A DNA stretch of 49,153 bases from an uncultured Pontibacter sp. (GTDB taxonomy: Bacteria > Bacteroidota > Bacteroidia > Cytophagales > Hymenobacteraceae): contig CANMMP010000010.1 in assembly GCA_947499125.1 (NCBI GenBank), positions 1-49,153 on the forward strand. Direction: 5' to 3'. Both the position numbers and the translations under genes were made by a program. Within the stretch, counting starts at the first letter, position 1, and each line of letters opens with the position of its first letter. This document shows, in pieces, positions 1-9,500 of this stretch. The notes below the pieces were generated by a model, which worked only from the letters and a program-made list of their open reading frames with translations, did not search any database and was not told the DNA's origin.

Positions 1-77
1 TCTACCAAATGCCATGGCCTATGCTCCTATCAAGGACATGACAACAGATGAGGTTTGGACTTATTTACAGAGTACTA
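1..77. repeat. Terminal overlap, left copy (circular molecule)
   Basis: These 77 bases are identical to 49077-49153, checked base by base from the tctaccaaat beginning to the agtacta end. An exact overlap at both ends of a contig is what a k-mer assembler leaves when it closes a circle; 77 is a common k-mer length. The true molecule is therefore about 49,076 bp. A real terminal repeat of a linear element is less likely, because the reading frame of dndC continues correctly through the join. Confidence 0.95.
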
Positions 78-799
78 GTAGTCCATGGACAGGCAAGAAG
101 AATAGAGAGCTAATTACGCTCTATAGGAATGGAAGTGGAGGGGACTGTCCTTTAGTGATGGATGTAAAGACGCCTTCCTGTGGCAACAGTCGTTTTGGCT
201 GCTGGGTTTGTACGGTTGTAAAAAGAGACAGATCCATGGAGGCCTTGATTGATAATGGAGAAGATTGGATGCAGCCCCTGGTTGAAATACGAGACTTCCT
301 GTATGGCACAATAGACAGGGAAGCTGCTGATTACGATCCTGAGAAGTATCGAATGCCAATCAGACGTAATAAAGCTGAGGGCCTTGGGCCTTATTGGCCT
401 AAGTGGAGGTACCATGTATTAAAAATGATTTTAGAGGCTCAGAAAATTGCTCAACAAGAAGATCCTCAAAACCAATTAATAACACTTCAAGAATTAGCAG
501 CTATACAGGTTGTATGGAATCGCGATCATATTTATGAATACAGCGTCGCTGATTTATACAATGAAGTATACGGGAAAGTAATTGATTTTGAGCAAAAAGA
601 TTCAAGTGTTTCTCAAGAGAAAAAACTTTTAAAAGAAGTTTGCCAGGACCACCCAGAGGATTTCAATTTAATAAACCGCTTACTTAATGCTCAAAAGAAC
701 AAAGTTCTTCTACTCCGAAAGCACGGCTTACAGAACGATTTAGAAAACATCCTTCAAGAGCATGTAAGGCCTACTTTTACCAAGCTAGAAGAATATTAG
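1..799 (+). CDS. dndC: DndC, C-terminal part (starts at 48532 across the join)
   Basis: Codons begin at base 2, in frame with the segment starting at 48532. The ATG at 14 is internal (Met187 of the whole protein) and should not be used as a start. This half holds Cys231, Cys242 and the pair C249-W-V-C252, which with Cys127 are candidates for the 4Fe-4S ligands expected in DndC. The C-terminal part is helical and charged. The stop at 797-799 is followed after one base by the dndD ATG at 801, so the two genes are almost certainly co-transcribed and translationally coupled. Confidence 0.93.
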   Translation, partial: LPNAMAYAPIKDMTTDEVWTYLQSTSSPWTGKKNRELITLYRNGSGGDCPLVMDVKTPSCGNSRFGCWVCTVVKRDRSMEALIDNGEDWMQPLVEIRDFLYGTIDREAADYDPEKYRMPIRRNKAEGLGPYWPKWRYHVLKMILEAQKIAQQEDPQNQLITLQELAAIQVVWNRDHIYEYSVADLYNEVYGKVIDFEQKDSSVSQEKKLLKEVCQDHPEDFNLINRLLNAQKNKVLLLRKHGLQNDLENILQEHVRPTFTKLEEY

Positions 800-800
800 T

Positions 801-2891
801 ATGTTTATCAAAGATATAGCCCTTCATAATTTTAGAATCTATAAAGGGGACAACAGAATTTATTTTGAAGAGGACCCTAATCGTAACATTTATATACTTG
901 CTGGCTACAATGGGTATGGCAAAACTACATTTCTGACTTCACTAGTGTGGTGCCTCTATGGACGTCATATGCAGGATGTTGATGATATCTTCAAGAAAAA
1001 GATACAGGAAGCCGGGGGATATCCTGGTTATCTTGATGCCTGTTTGAATAGAGCCGCAAGAAGCAATAACATTACTGAATATTCAGTAACACTTACTGTT
1101 TCAAGTCTGCAGATACCTGGTATAACTGCACAAGAGGTTGAAATAAAACGCTCCTATACTTTAGGTGCCAAGCAAGATCAACTAGAGATAAAAATAGATG
1201 GCTACCGAAATGAGTTAGTAGAGGATGTAGGTAACGATATCTTTATCCAGGACTTTCTGTTGCCTAAAGAAATAGCTAAGTTCTTCTTTTTTGATGCTGA
1301 AAAGATTACTTCTATAGCTGAAGTGCAAACATTAGAGCAGAAAAGGCAGCTTGGAAAAGCATATTCAGAAGTATTAGGTATAAAAAAGTATGTAGACCTA
1401 AGAAATAACCTTTCTGACTTAAGGCTGAAATATCGTAGAGAATCCGCTAGCCCCGAGGAACTACATAAGCTAGAAGCGGATGAGCTTCTGGTGGCAAAGC
1501 TGGAAAATGAAATATTACAGCGAGATCTACTAACCGTCGAGTATAACCAAGATTTAGAGAATAAAGCAAAGAGGTCTGCAGAGTTACAAGAGAAACTAAT
1601 ACGAGAAGGAAGTAATATTTCTTTAGAAAAATTAAGTTTTCTAAAGAAAGAAAAGATCAGGCTTACTGAATTAGCAAAAGAATATAAGGAGCGTTTTACG
1701 AGCATGCTAGACTATGCTCCTTTTGCTATAGCAGGCAAACTTTTCTTCGAAACTGAAAGACAACTCAACCATGAGCAACAACACAACAGCCAGAAAGGGA
1801 TGTCCTTAACTGAGTTGAAAGAGGCTATAAATGGTATAAAATCTACTATTGCAGCATTACCAGACCACCTAAATAAAGTAGAGCTTGAGAAGCAGGTAAG
1901 TAAACTGCTTGATAAGTACTTTGTAACTGATCAGCAAGATGCTTCACCAAGCCAAACAGTACAGATCTTACACGATTTTGATGATACTCTTCATAGGAGT
2001 TTCCGCGCAATTGCAGACAATTTAAGGACTACATATAAAGAGCAGTTTAAGCTCCTAAGTCGAGATATTAAACGAAATCGCTATGAGCTCAATGAGGTGA
2101 ACAAGCAACTCGTAAGAGCTGAGTCCAAAGAAAGTGATATTATCATTCAAAAGCATCGTGAGGAAAAGGAGACTGTAGACAAGGAGATTGCTCAAATAAA
2201 CGAGAAAATATTTGGTTTACAGCGTGAGATAGGATCCTACTCAAACGAATTAAATAACAGGAAAAAGGTACTTCAAGAGTTAAGAAAAAAGCTATCTGTA
2301 AAAGAGGATCTAAAGGAGAAGGATATTACTGCCGAGAGATTAGTTAGCAAGCTTGAAGACTTCATCCTCAAAATTCAGAAGGAGAAGAAAGCAACGTTAG
2401 AGGCTAGAATCCGGGAGGGCCTTAATAGTCTTATGCATAAAAAAGAGTTTGTGAAGCGCGTTTCTGTCGAAGTAGAGGGCGATTTGATCGATATTAATCT
2501 GTACAATGAAAGAAATGAACTCATAAATAAAGAAGACCTTTCTATGGGTGAGAAGCAGTTGTATGCGACAGCTATACTTCAAGCTTTGGTCGAAGAATCC
2601 CATATTGAGTTCCCTATTTTCATAGATAGTCCTATGCAGAAACTGGATGCAGCTCATGCTAAAAATATTATTACTGATTTCTATCCAAAGGTATCTAAGC
2701 AGGTGGTTGTGTTGCCTCTTTTAAATAAAGAGATGACGCAAGATGAATTTGAGCTATTTAGAGCTAATGTAAAAGGCTGTTATCTGATTAAAAACATCAA
2801 TGAAGACGCTTCAACATTTATGCAAGTTGATAATAATGAGTTGTTTATTGCAGCTGCAAAGTTAGACAGAAAGGAAGAAGCATATGTTTAA
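801..2891 (+). CDS. dndD: DndD, SMC/RecN-like ATPase of phosphorothioation
   Basis: A 696-residue ABC/SMC-type ATPase. The Walker A motif GYNGYGKTT is at about residues 35-43, a long coiled coil rich in Glu, Lys and Leu covers roughly residues 200-530, and the ABC signature LSMGEKQ (about 580) and Walker B FPIFIDSP (about 604) close the head domain. In Dnd systems DndD works with DndC and DndE during sulfur insertion and is thought to provide ATP-driven DNA nicking or remodelling. Length and domain order are normal for the family. It starts one base after the dndC stop and overlaps dndE by 8 bases. Confidence 0.93.
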   Translation: MFIKDIALHNFRIYKGDNRIYFEEDPNRNIYILAGYNGYGKTTFLTSLVWCLYGRHMQDVDDIFKKKIQEAGGYPGYLDACLNRAARSNNITEYSVTLTVSSLQIPGITAQEVEIKRSYTLGAKQDQLEIKIDGYRNELVEDVGNDIFIQDFLLPKEIAKFFFFDAEKITSIAEVQTLEQKRQLGKAYSEVLGIKKYVDLRNNLSDLRLKYRRESASPEELHKLEADELLVAKLENEILQRDLLTVEYNQDLENKAKRSAELQEKLIREGSNISLEKLSFLKKEKIRLTELAKEYKERFTSMLDYAPFAIAGKLFFETERQLNHEQQHNSQKGMSLTELKEAINGIKSTIAALPDHLNKVELEKQVSKLLDKYFVTDQQDASPSQTVQILHDFDDTLHRSFRAIADNLRTTYKEQFKLLSRDIKRNRYELNEVNKQLVRAESKESDIIIQKHREEKETVDKEIAQINEKIFGLQREIGSYSNELNNRKKVLQELRKKLSVKEDLKEKDITAERLVSKLEDFILKIQKEKKATLEARIREGLNSLMHKKEFVKRVSVEVEGDLIDINLYNERNELINKEDLSMGEKQLYATAILQALVEESHIEFPIFIDSPMQKLDAAHAKNIITDFYPKVSKQVVVLPLLNKEMTQDEFELFRANVKGCYLIKNINEDASTFMQVDNNELFIAAAKLDRKEEAYV

Positions 2892-3276
2892 CTCTATTAC
2901 AACCTCAGAAGCAAACAGGGCAATTGTAACTGAATTAACGAGTAGGTTTGCATTAGGAGCCGAAAATATAATAGCTAGACTAGCTATATCGTATTCACTT
3001 GCTCAGGATGTTAAGCTTGAACTGAAAGAACTACAAGACGCTAAAGGGAAAACTTACTCTGCAAAGATTCTCTTTGGTAATCATCTTGAAGTATACATCG
3101 CATTGGTTAGCCAACATTATCAACTTCATAAGTCCGATAAAGATCTACCTAAGTATATTAAATTACATCTGGATCATGGCTTACAAGAAATGATTCATTA
3201 TAGGAATAGTGATGGCACTGATTTTTTATTGAAAGCTATTAGTAATGGACTAGAAGATCAAATAGGCCTATTCTAA
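2884..3276 (+). CDS. dndE: DndE, phosphorothioation DNA-binding protein
   Basis: A 130-residue protein in the position and size range of DndE, the small tetrameric protein that binds nicked double-stranded DNA in the DndCDE complex. Visible features are a mostly helical N-terminus with RFALGAENIIARLA, and a later KLHLDHGLQEM segment typical of the family. The start overlaps the end of dndD by 8 bases, so it is the last gene of a dndCDE operon. Identification rests on size, these segments and context; no catalytic motif is expected. Confidence 0.88.
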   Translation: MFNSITTSEANRAIVTELTSRFALGAENIIARLAISYSLAQDVKLELKELQDAKGKTYSAKILFGNHLEVYIALVSQHYQLHKSDKDLPKYIKLHLDHGLQEMIHYRNSDGTDFLLKAISNGLEDQIGLF

Positions 3277-3451
3277 TAATATCAAGGACTAAAAATGTTT
3301 TCTACAATTTTAGCTAATTAGTGTTATTCCCATAAAAGTAGATTTAGAATTAATCTGTTTTAATCAGCTATAAATCCACTTCTATTTCATTATATAAGAT
3401 TTTTTACAATAGCATATATAGGGAAGAGCAACTCTGAAATAATACAAAATA

Positions 3452-3483
3452 TTGTAGTTGTATAGTTCTCTATACAACTACAA
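3452..3483 (-). terminator. Hairpin terminator between convergent dndE and the dndB-like gene
   Basis: Perfect 13-bp stem (TTGTAGTTGTATA, 3452-3464, pairing with 3471-3483) with loop GTTCTC. Read on the minus strand it starts 12 bases after the stop of the DGQHR gene and is followed by TATTTTG, so it best serves the minus-strand operon. It may also stop dndCDE transcripts. The rest of 3277-3494 holds no gene. Confidence 0.7.
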
Positions 3484-3494
3484 AAAATATAGCA

Positions 3495-5246
3495 CTAATC
3501 TGTTGTTTCTTCTAATTCAAATGAATTCACTGATGCTTCTCTGAGAAAAGTAAATATTTTTCCTATACTTTCCTTGAAAGGTATATTCTTATCACTTTTA
3601 TCAAAATAAATCATACTACTAGGATTAACGGGCAAATTACTTCTTATTTCCCTTAAAAAATTTTGCACATCCTTATCTTTCGATAAATCTAAATCGAAAT
3701 AAATATGTCTGAATAGTCGAATGAAACCAGCGAAAAATTTTGACGAAAAAATAGCACTTTTGTTCCCTGCTGCCCAATCTTCCTTATATGCCGTTCCTAT
3801 GAAGTTAAAAAACTTTGTTAATAAAATTTGAGCGTTCTTAACTAGTAGTTTAGCAGACTCTTCAGCATAGTCATTTGATGAATATTCTACTTTAAAAAGC
3901 TTTTTAAAGACCTCCTGTTGAACAAGTTTTCCATTCGTTTTTTTGCCTTGAAGCAATAGGGTTAGTTCGTCTGTTACTGATTTAATCTTTATTGGATGAA
4001 TACCTGAGGAGTTAGTCTTCTTTAATGGATTAATATAAAATAGGCTTTGAAGAGGCCCTTTTGAATTTAACTCTTTTACTATTTTACCAGCTATCCCCTC
4101 ATGGTCAAATTCTTTTAAAATATCATACTTCAATAGCACAATCAAAGATTCCTCAACTTTTGATTGTTTAGAGTTTATTTCACAAAATATTTTAGCAGCC
4201 AAATCTTCTCTTACATTTGAATCATTACCGCTTTTAAAACTTATTGCAGTAATTATCAATTCAGTACCGTTTCTAGTATCTTCATCTATTGAATCCCAGG
4301 CATACGCGTAAAGTCTGTGTTGACCATCAATAATAGATAAGCTTCCATAGCTAATTGGAAGATGAAGTTTTCCTTCTTTTTCAAAACAGTTAGGAGATAA
4401 AACTGCTGTTAAAGAAGTTGGATAGCTTCTTCGTCTATCATTTTGAATAAAATTTTCAGAGATATCTTTAAGTTTCTTCTCCTTAAAAAGTCTTTGATAG
4501 CTATCTTTTTCTTCTACAGCAATTAAAGGATAACCTTCGGACCTGGGTATTTTGCTGATATTTAAGAGATCACTTGCTGTTGCTTTGAATGTATAAATAT
4601 CTGCAAAGACTTCACTGTTGGGGGTGAGTAATTTATTTTGAACCTTAAAATAATCAGTAATTAAACTATATTTTGGTTGGATACTAATATCTAAAAAATC
4701 TATAAGTTCATTTTTTGCGAAAGAGCCTATTGCCTTGACTAATTTAATAAAATAGTCTAGCTGATGTGGTCTTATTAGGTATAGATTTTTTGAAATGCTT
4801 GGGTAATCAGTAAACTCCTTGCTATCTAAATGAATGTTATCAAAAGATCTTGATGTTCCTATAAAAACATATTTCCTGTCCTTAGAAGATTTTATATCAG
4901 TAATTTTCTTTTTATCGTCAATTGAAAAGTATTTAAACTTTTCATCATTAGATCCTTTTTCGAACAAGTAAGAGTTTCTAATAAACTTATTAATTTTTTC
5001 TTTTGCAGCTCCTTTTTTAGCGAAATTCTCAAGAGTATATTCTAAAAGTATAGTAGTATCTTCTACTTTGATAATTGCATCTATTTCAATATTATCACCC
5101 TTCATCTCGGTCGCGCCGATATCAATCGTGGGTATATTCCCTGTACTTTTATAATAATGGCTAAAATTAAAGTGTTGAGATCCAAATAGGTCATGGAAAA
5201 AGTCTTCTAACTCTTTACCATCAGTTATAGTCTTATAATCTTGCAT
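3495..5246 (-). CDS. DGQHR-domain protein, DndB-like, with N-terminal extension
   Basis: A 583-residue protein with the DGQHR motif at residues 307-311 (IIDGQHRLYAYAW), the hallmark of DndB, which binds DNA and modulates or represses phosphorothioation in studied systems. Canonical DndB is about 350-400 residues, so this one has about 200 extra. Its N-terminal part contains EIDAII...ILLEYT (Asp56, Glu69), which looks like the core of a PD-(D/E)xK nuclease fold but with Thr where Lys is expected. A later NGTELIITAIS...INSKQSKV stretch fits the DGQHR family. It lies 7 bases after the cysteine desulfurase and ends the minus-strand operon. DndB function is inferred; it could also be a separate PT-associated effector. 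Confidence 0.75.
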   Translation of the reverse strand: MQDYKTITDGKELEDFFHDLFGSQHFNFSHYYKSTGNIPTIDIGATEMKGDNIEIDAIIKVEDTTILLEYTLENFAKKGAAKEKINKFIRNSYLFEKGSNDEKFKYFSIDDKKKITDIKSSKDRKYVFIGTSRSFDNIHLDSKEFTDYPSISKNLYLIRPHQLDYFIKLVKAIGSFAKNELIDFLDISIQPKYSLITDYFKVQNKLLTPNSEVFADIYTFKATASDLLNISKIPRSEGYPLIAVEEKDSYQRLFKEKKLKDISENFIQNDRRRSYPTSLTAVLSPNCFEKEGKLHLPISYGSLSIIDGQHRLYAYAWDSIDEDTRNGTELIITAISFKSGNDSNVREDLAAKIFCEINSKQSKVEESLIVLLKYDILKEFDHEGIAGKIVKELNSKGPLQSLFYINPLKKTNSSGIHPIKIKSVTDELTLLLQGKKTNGKLVQQEVFKKLFKVEYSSNDYAEESAKLLVKNAQILLTKFFNFIGTAYKEDWAAGNKSAIFSSKFFAGFIRLFRHIYFDLDLSKDKDVQNFLREIRSNLPVNPSSMIYFDKSDKNIPFKESIGKIFTFLREASVNSFELEETTD

Positions 5247-5253
5247 TATCTAT

Positions 5254-6417
5254 TTAAGAAAATTGCCTTAGGAGTAGTTCTGCTTTAGTTAAAATATAAT
5301 TTAAAGTAAATGTAGTTTCTTCGATATAATGACCCAGACTAATTCGGATTGAACTAAAAGCTACATCTTCATCTTCATACATCGCCATCAACACATGAGA
5401 AGGAAATACTTCAGCTGAAGTGCAAGCCGAACCACTTGACACAGCTAACCGGTCACGTAATTGAATAATTAGAGCTTCTGCATCAATTCCTTTAAAATAG
5501 AAGTTGGTTATATGTGGGAGGCGGATAGCATTTTCTGCATGAATATGGCAACTCTCTAAAGTCTTTAATCCTCTTTCCAGCTCTAGCCGCAATTTTAGTA
5601 ATCTTACAGCTTCGCTTTCCATCTCAGATTTAGCTAACTCACATGCTTTTCCAAAACCTACGATAGCCGGCGTATTTAACGTTCCTGACCTGAACCCTCT
5701 TTCATGCCCCCCTCCATGCATCTGTGGGATTACTTTTATCCTTGGGAATTTACCTCTTATAAATAATGCTCCTACCCCATTAGGCCCATATAGCTTATGA
5801 CCCGAGCAAGCTAAAATATCAATACCATCCTGCACAACATCTACAGGTATTTTCCCAACAGCTTGAGTAGCGTCTGTCATGAATAAGACATTATGCTTGT
5901 GAGCGATCTCAACTATATCAGCGATTGGTTGAATAACTCCAGTTTCATTATTTGCATACATCACAGATATTAGTATTGTCTCTTCTGTGATAGCTTTTTG
6001 TAGCTGTTCAAGATTTATCAGCCCATTCTGGTCGACAGGAAGGCAGGTAATTTCTGCACCCTGCGACTCTAAATACTTACAGGTGTCAAACACGGCCTTA
6101 TGCTCGGTAGCAACTGTTATGATATGGTTACCTTTAGCTTTGTAATTTTCGTAAACACCTTTCAACGCTAAATTTATAGCCTCTGTAGCACCCGATGTAA
6201 AAATAATTTCTTCTGGTTTAGCTCCTATCAGATCTGCCACTTGAGCACGAGCTTTCTTCACTGCTTCCTCCGCTTCCCATCCATAGGCATGGGTGCGACT
6301 CGCAGCATTACCAAACTTATGGGTGAAATAAGGAAGCATCTCCTCCACTACCCTAGGGTCTGTAGGGGTGGTGGCTGCATAATCTAAGTAAATAACATTT
6401 TTAGTATTAATCTCCAT
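5254..6417 (-). CDS. dndA: Cysteine desulfurase, DndA/IscS type
   Basis: A 387-residue class V aminotransferase-fold enzyme that uses PLP to take sulfur from cysteine. Lys208 in CSGHKLYGPNG is the Schiff-base lysine, and Cys332 in SSGSACTSAE is the persulfide cysteine. N-terminal YLDYAATTPTD and ATEHKAV are standard. In this neighbourhood it should feed sulfur to DndC for DNA phosphorothioation, as DndA does, rather than serve general Fe-S assembly. That is inferred from context, since IscS and DndA are hard to separate by sequence. It precedes the DGQHR gene by 7 bases and is separated from dptH by a 135-bp gap with a large hairpin. Confidence 0.88.
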   Translation of the reverse strand: MEINTKNVIYLDYAATTPTDPRVVEEMLPYFTHKFGNAASRTHAYGWEAEEAVKKARAQVADLIGAKPEEIIFTSGATEAINLALKGVYENYKAKGNHIITVATEHKAVFDTCKYLESQGAEITCLPVDQNGLINLEQLQKAITEETILISVMYANNETGVIQPIADIVEIAHKHNVLFMTDATQAVGKIPVDVVQDGIDILACSGHKLYGPNGVGALFIRGKFPRIKVIPQMHGGGHERGFRSGTLNTPAIVGFGKACELAKSEMESEAVRLLKLRLELERGLKTLESCHIHAENAIRLPHITNFYFKGIDAEALIIQLRDRLAVSSGSACTSAEVFPSHVLMAMYEDEDVAFSSIRISLGHYIEETTFTLNYILTKAELLLRQFS

Positions 6418-6454
6418 CTCTTATCCGCATCAATTTTCATTCACTAAATTAAGC

Positions 6455-6508
6455 AAAAGAGCGGCAGACTAAAGCACGTTTAAACATGTTCTAGTCTATC
6501 ACTCTTTT
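6455..6508 (-). terminator. Large imperfect palindrome between dptH and dndA
   Basis: AAAAGAG (6455-6461) pairs with CTCTTTT (6502-6508), and inside it the 32-base near-palindrome 6466-6497 is centred on GTTTAAAC. On the minus strand the structure ends in CTCTTTTGCTT, like a weak intrinsic terminator 45 bases after the dptH stop. The sequence after it (TAATTTAG, about 6437-6444 on the minus strand) resembles a -7 element, so the region could end dpt transcription and start dndA, or act as an operator. Confidence 0.5.
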
Positions 6509-6552
6509 ATAAGCGGTAAAGTATCTATTTGGACTTACACTACTACTTTAGC

Positions 6553-9500
6553 TTACAATTCCCAGAAGGCTCTATCCTTCATAAGGATTGGTGGGGAGCC
6601 GGCTAAGTTCACAAGACTATGGTGCTTTTCTAGCTTTTTAATTCGATGGATTAGAACATCTCTTTGATCCTTATCTGAAACTGAGAATAAGGCCTCTACC
6701 TCCTTCGCCTTGATCTCATTCACTCGATGAACAACCCAGGTAAGAATATATTGAGAGTAGTCATTATCACTTGTGGCGAAATGATCTACAAATTGGGTAG
6801 ATAATATAGTACCTACGCCAAACTCTCTTCCTTCTTTTAAAATCTTACGCAAGGAGTTAAAATCCTTACTTAGGAAGTTATCCGCCTCATCCACTAAAAT
6901 CATCCTTGTGAGCTGCCTATAATCTCCTTCGATACGACTATGCCCATGTTTTTGCATCTGGGAATAAAAGGAATCCAGTGTTATGGCCACCACCAGGTTC
7001 TGGATAGCTTCACTATATCCTGAAAGATTTATCACGGTTACACCATCAAGTAAATTGTAGAGCGAATTTGTCTTAATCCCGCCTGGCTGAAAAATCTCAT
7101 ACTCAAACAACTGTGTCAAAGCTGCATGGAGACTATCTTTTGAACTATTCTCATCCATTAAATAAATCTCACAGACATCTGCAATGGTTGGCGCAGTATT
7201 GCCCCATGTGGATTGATTTACCTTATGTATTCCTTTTTCTTCATATGCCCGAATAATCAAGTCTCTTAAGATAGCTTTTTGCTTTACTCCAAGATTGAAA
7301 GCTTTAGCTATAGTTTCCTGCAGCGTTGAGGCAATGTGCAAAGGTAAGAGCGGCATTGCATTTGAGCTTATATCTATAGCGAGAGGATTATAAGGCAGAT
7401 GATATAAGTTATATACCTTTGCATTGGTTGCTTGCACAAAGTCATTTTTAATATAGTCTCCCTTATAATCAAAGATTAGAATACCAACAGGAGTCTCTCC
7501 AACATTATACTTCCCTTCTAAATGCAGTTGCGTGATCAATGACTTCGTAAACTGTGTTTTACCTGTACCCATTGTACCAATAATTCCAGTATTAGTATGC
7601 ATGACCTTACTCGTGGTCGTAGGGTACCAACAAACCAATTCTCTGTCATTAACTTCCTCTCCAAAAACAATGCGCATAGGCCTTTCCTTTTCAGCAGTTA
7701 AAGCTGTAGGTTGCTCTTTGTCCTGATGAACACCATTATCTGCAGGGTTATCCTCTATAGGATCATTGCTTTCTATCATTTGTTCAAAACGGTCATCGAC
7801 ATCAGAAAGGGGAAATGCTATTTGAGATGCTAAAAGCCTTGTCGTTTCAATGCTGTTTTTTGTATGGAATAACCATGCCTTGATCTCTTCAACGCTCTTA
7901 ACAAGATAGTTATAACCATCTTGCTCCAAGAAAGTAGCAGCAACGCCTCTTTCTTCGTCAAATGCATACTCTCTTGATAATGCATCCTGTGAAAAGGCAA
8001 AAACTGCATATTCACGTATCTTCTCTGAAAGGAAATCAGATATGACAAAATCATCATTAAGGAGACGACTTCTGAACACTTCAGTAATCTTATCCCAATT
8101 TTGCTCTGGCCATATTCCATAAAGCTGCATTTTACTTGCGTTTATCACCGCAATCTTTGCAAAAAAGCTTCTGTATAGCTTTGCCAGAAAAGGATTCTCC
8201 TCATCTGTCAGATGATCATAGATAAGCTGTTTCGTCTTTAAGGCCTGTAAACGTGCCTTCTTAAGTACATCTGGGTTATTTTTACCAATCTTTACTTCTA
8301 CCGGATAAAATTGAACATGCAGAGTATTGCCTACTTCGAATAATCCAATCATCAGCAAATCGTCACAGTGATGCTCTGTGGCGCCTAGATTCTTTCCCGA
8401 AAATAGACCTTCGTTTTGCTTCAGTCCCGCCCCACCTGAGATCCTCAAAATTTCTTCAAGCGAAACAGGTACCCAAATAATATTAGGGTGATCATAGAAT
8501 GCTAAAAAACTTTTTGCTGCAGAAAGTAGACTCAGCTTTTCTCTCCGCAGGTTTTCTTCTTTGCTACCTATCAACTTCAATAGCCATTCCCCATTAATAG
8601 CATTATAGAGGTCGATCAACTTTCGTATTTCAGTGTCCACAGCTGGGACGTTTTTTTGTCTTAATACCTCTCGAAGCATAAATTGGTACTGCTCCGTTTT
8701 CCGAGTAACAGTTATAGCATCAAAACCGCTCGCATTACTGTATTGGTCACTATAGTGAATGATAATCAAATCATTCTTGTCTTTAAAGAAAGAGAGATCA
8801 AAATGTGGATCCACAAAAGTTACCCATTGTGAATGCATGTATAGCTCGTCGAGCTTATGCTTAATGTTACTGTCTATATGGGTGCTTAGACTTTTATTTC
8901 TTTCGAAAGGATTCTTTGTAAAAGAAACTTTAGCCAAGGCATTATAGGCTTTAGTAGTATCTAAAAGCAAGCTGTTTCTGCTATGGTACTTCGTTCCAAA
9001 ACCTGTAATGTAAGCTTGGTTGTCATAAAATGATGGCAAGTCTGAGATCAGACCATCTAGAGACAATCCAGAAGGTACATTATCCATCATGGTATACGCA
9101 TTTGTTACATCTGCACTATCAAATTGATAGAAAGTAAGATGAGCGTACTCACACTCAGTTTTTAGGTCACGCGTGTAGAAATGAATCTTGTCTCGAAAAG
9201 CATTAATCAGGTCATCTAAATCGTGATTATCTGAGTTGACGCTGATGTCAAACGCATCCTCAAAGTCTTCCCTGTCTGACAAGTGTGCCATCTTCTCAAA
9301 GGCTGTCACATATCTGTCCGACCCATAAATAAATAAGTCTATTGGTCGCAACTCATGTGGAGCTGTTCCATCATAAACTTGCTTTTTGTAATAGTCGAAT
9401 ATGCCCTGTAAAATTTGTAAGCAATCCCCCATATTAACCACATTGATTTTTAAAGGAGATTTTTTGTCATAGAAGAATAAATAATTAAAGTTATTAGAAA

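Noticed and set aside
14..16. ATG at base 14 as the start of a separate gene
   Set aside because: The frame is continuous with the gene starting at 48532 across the circular join; this Met is residue 187 of DndC.
1202..1705. 167-codon minus-strand frame inside dndD
   Set aside because: Ser/Phe-rich antisense shadow of the coiled-coil coding sequence.
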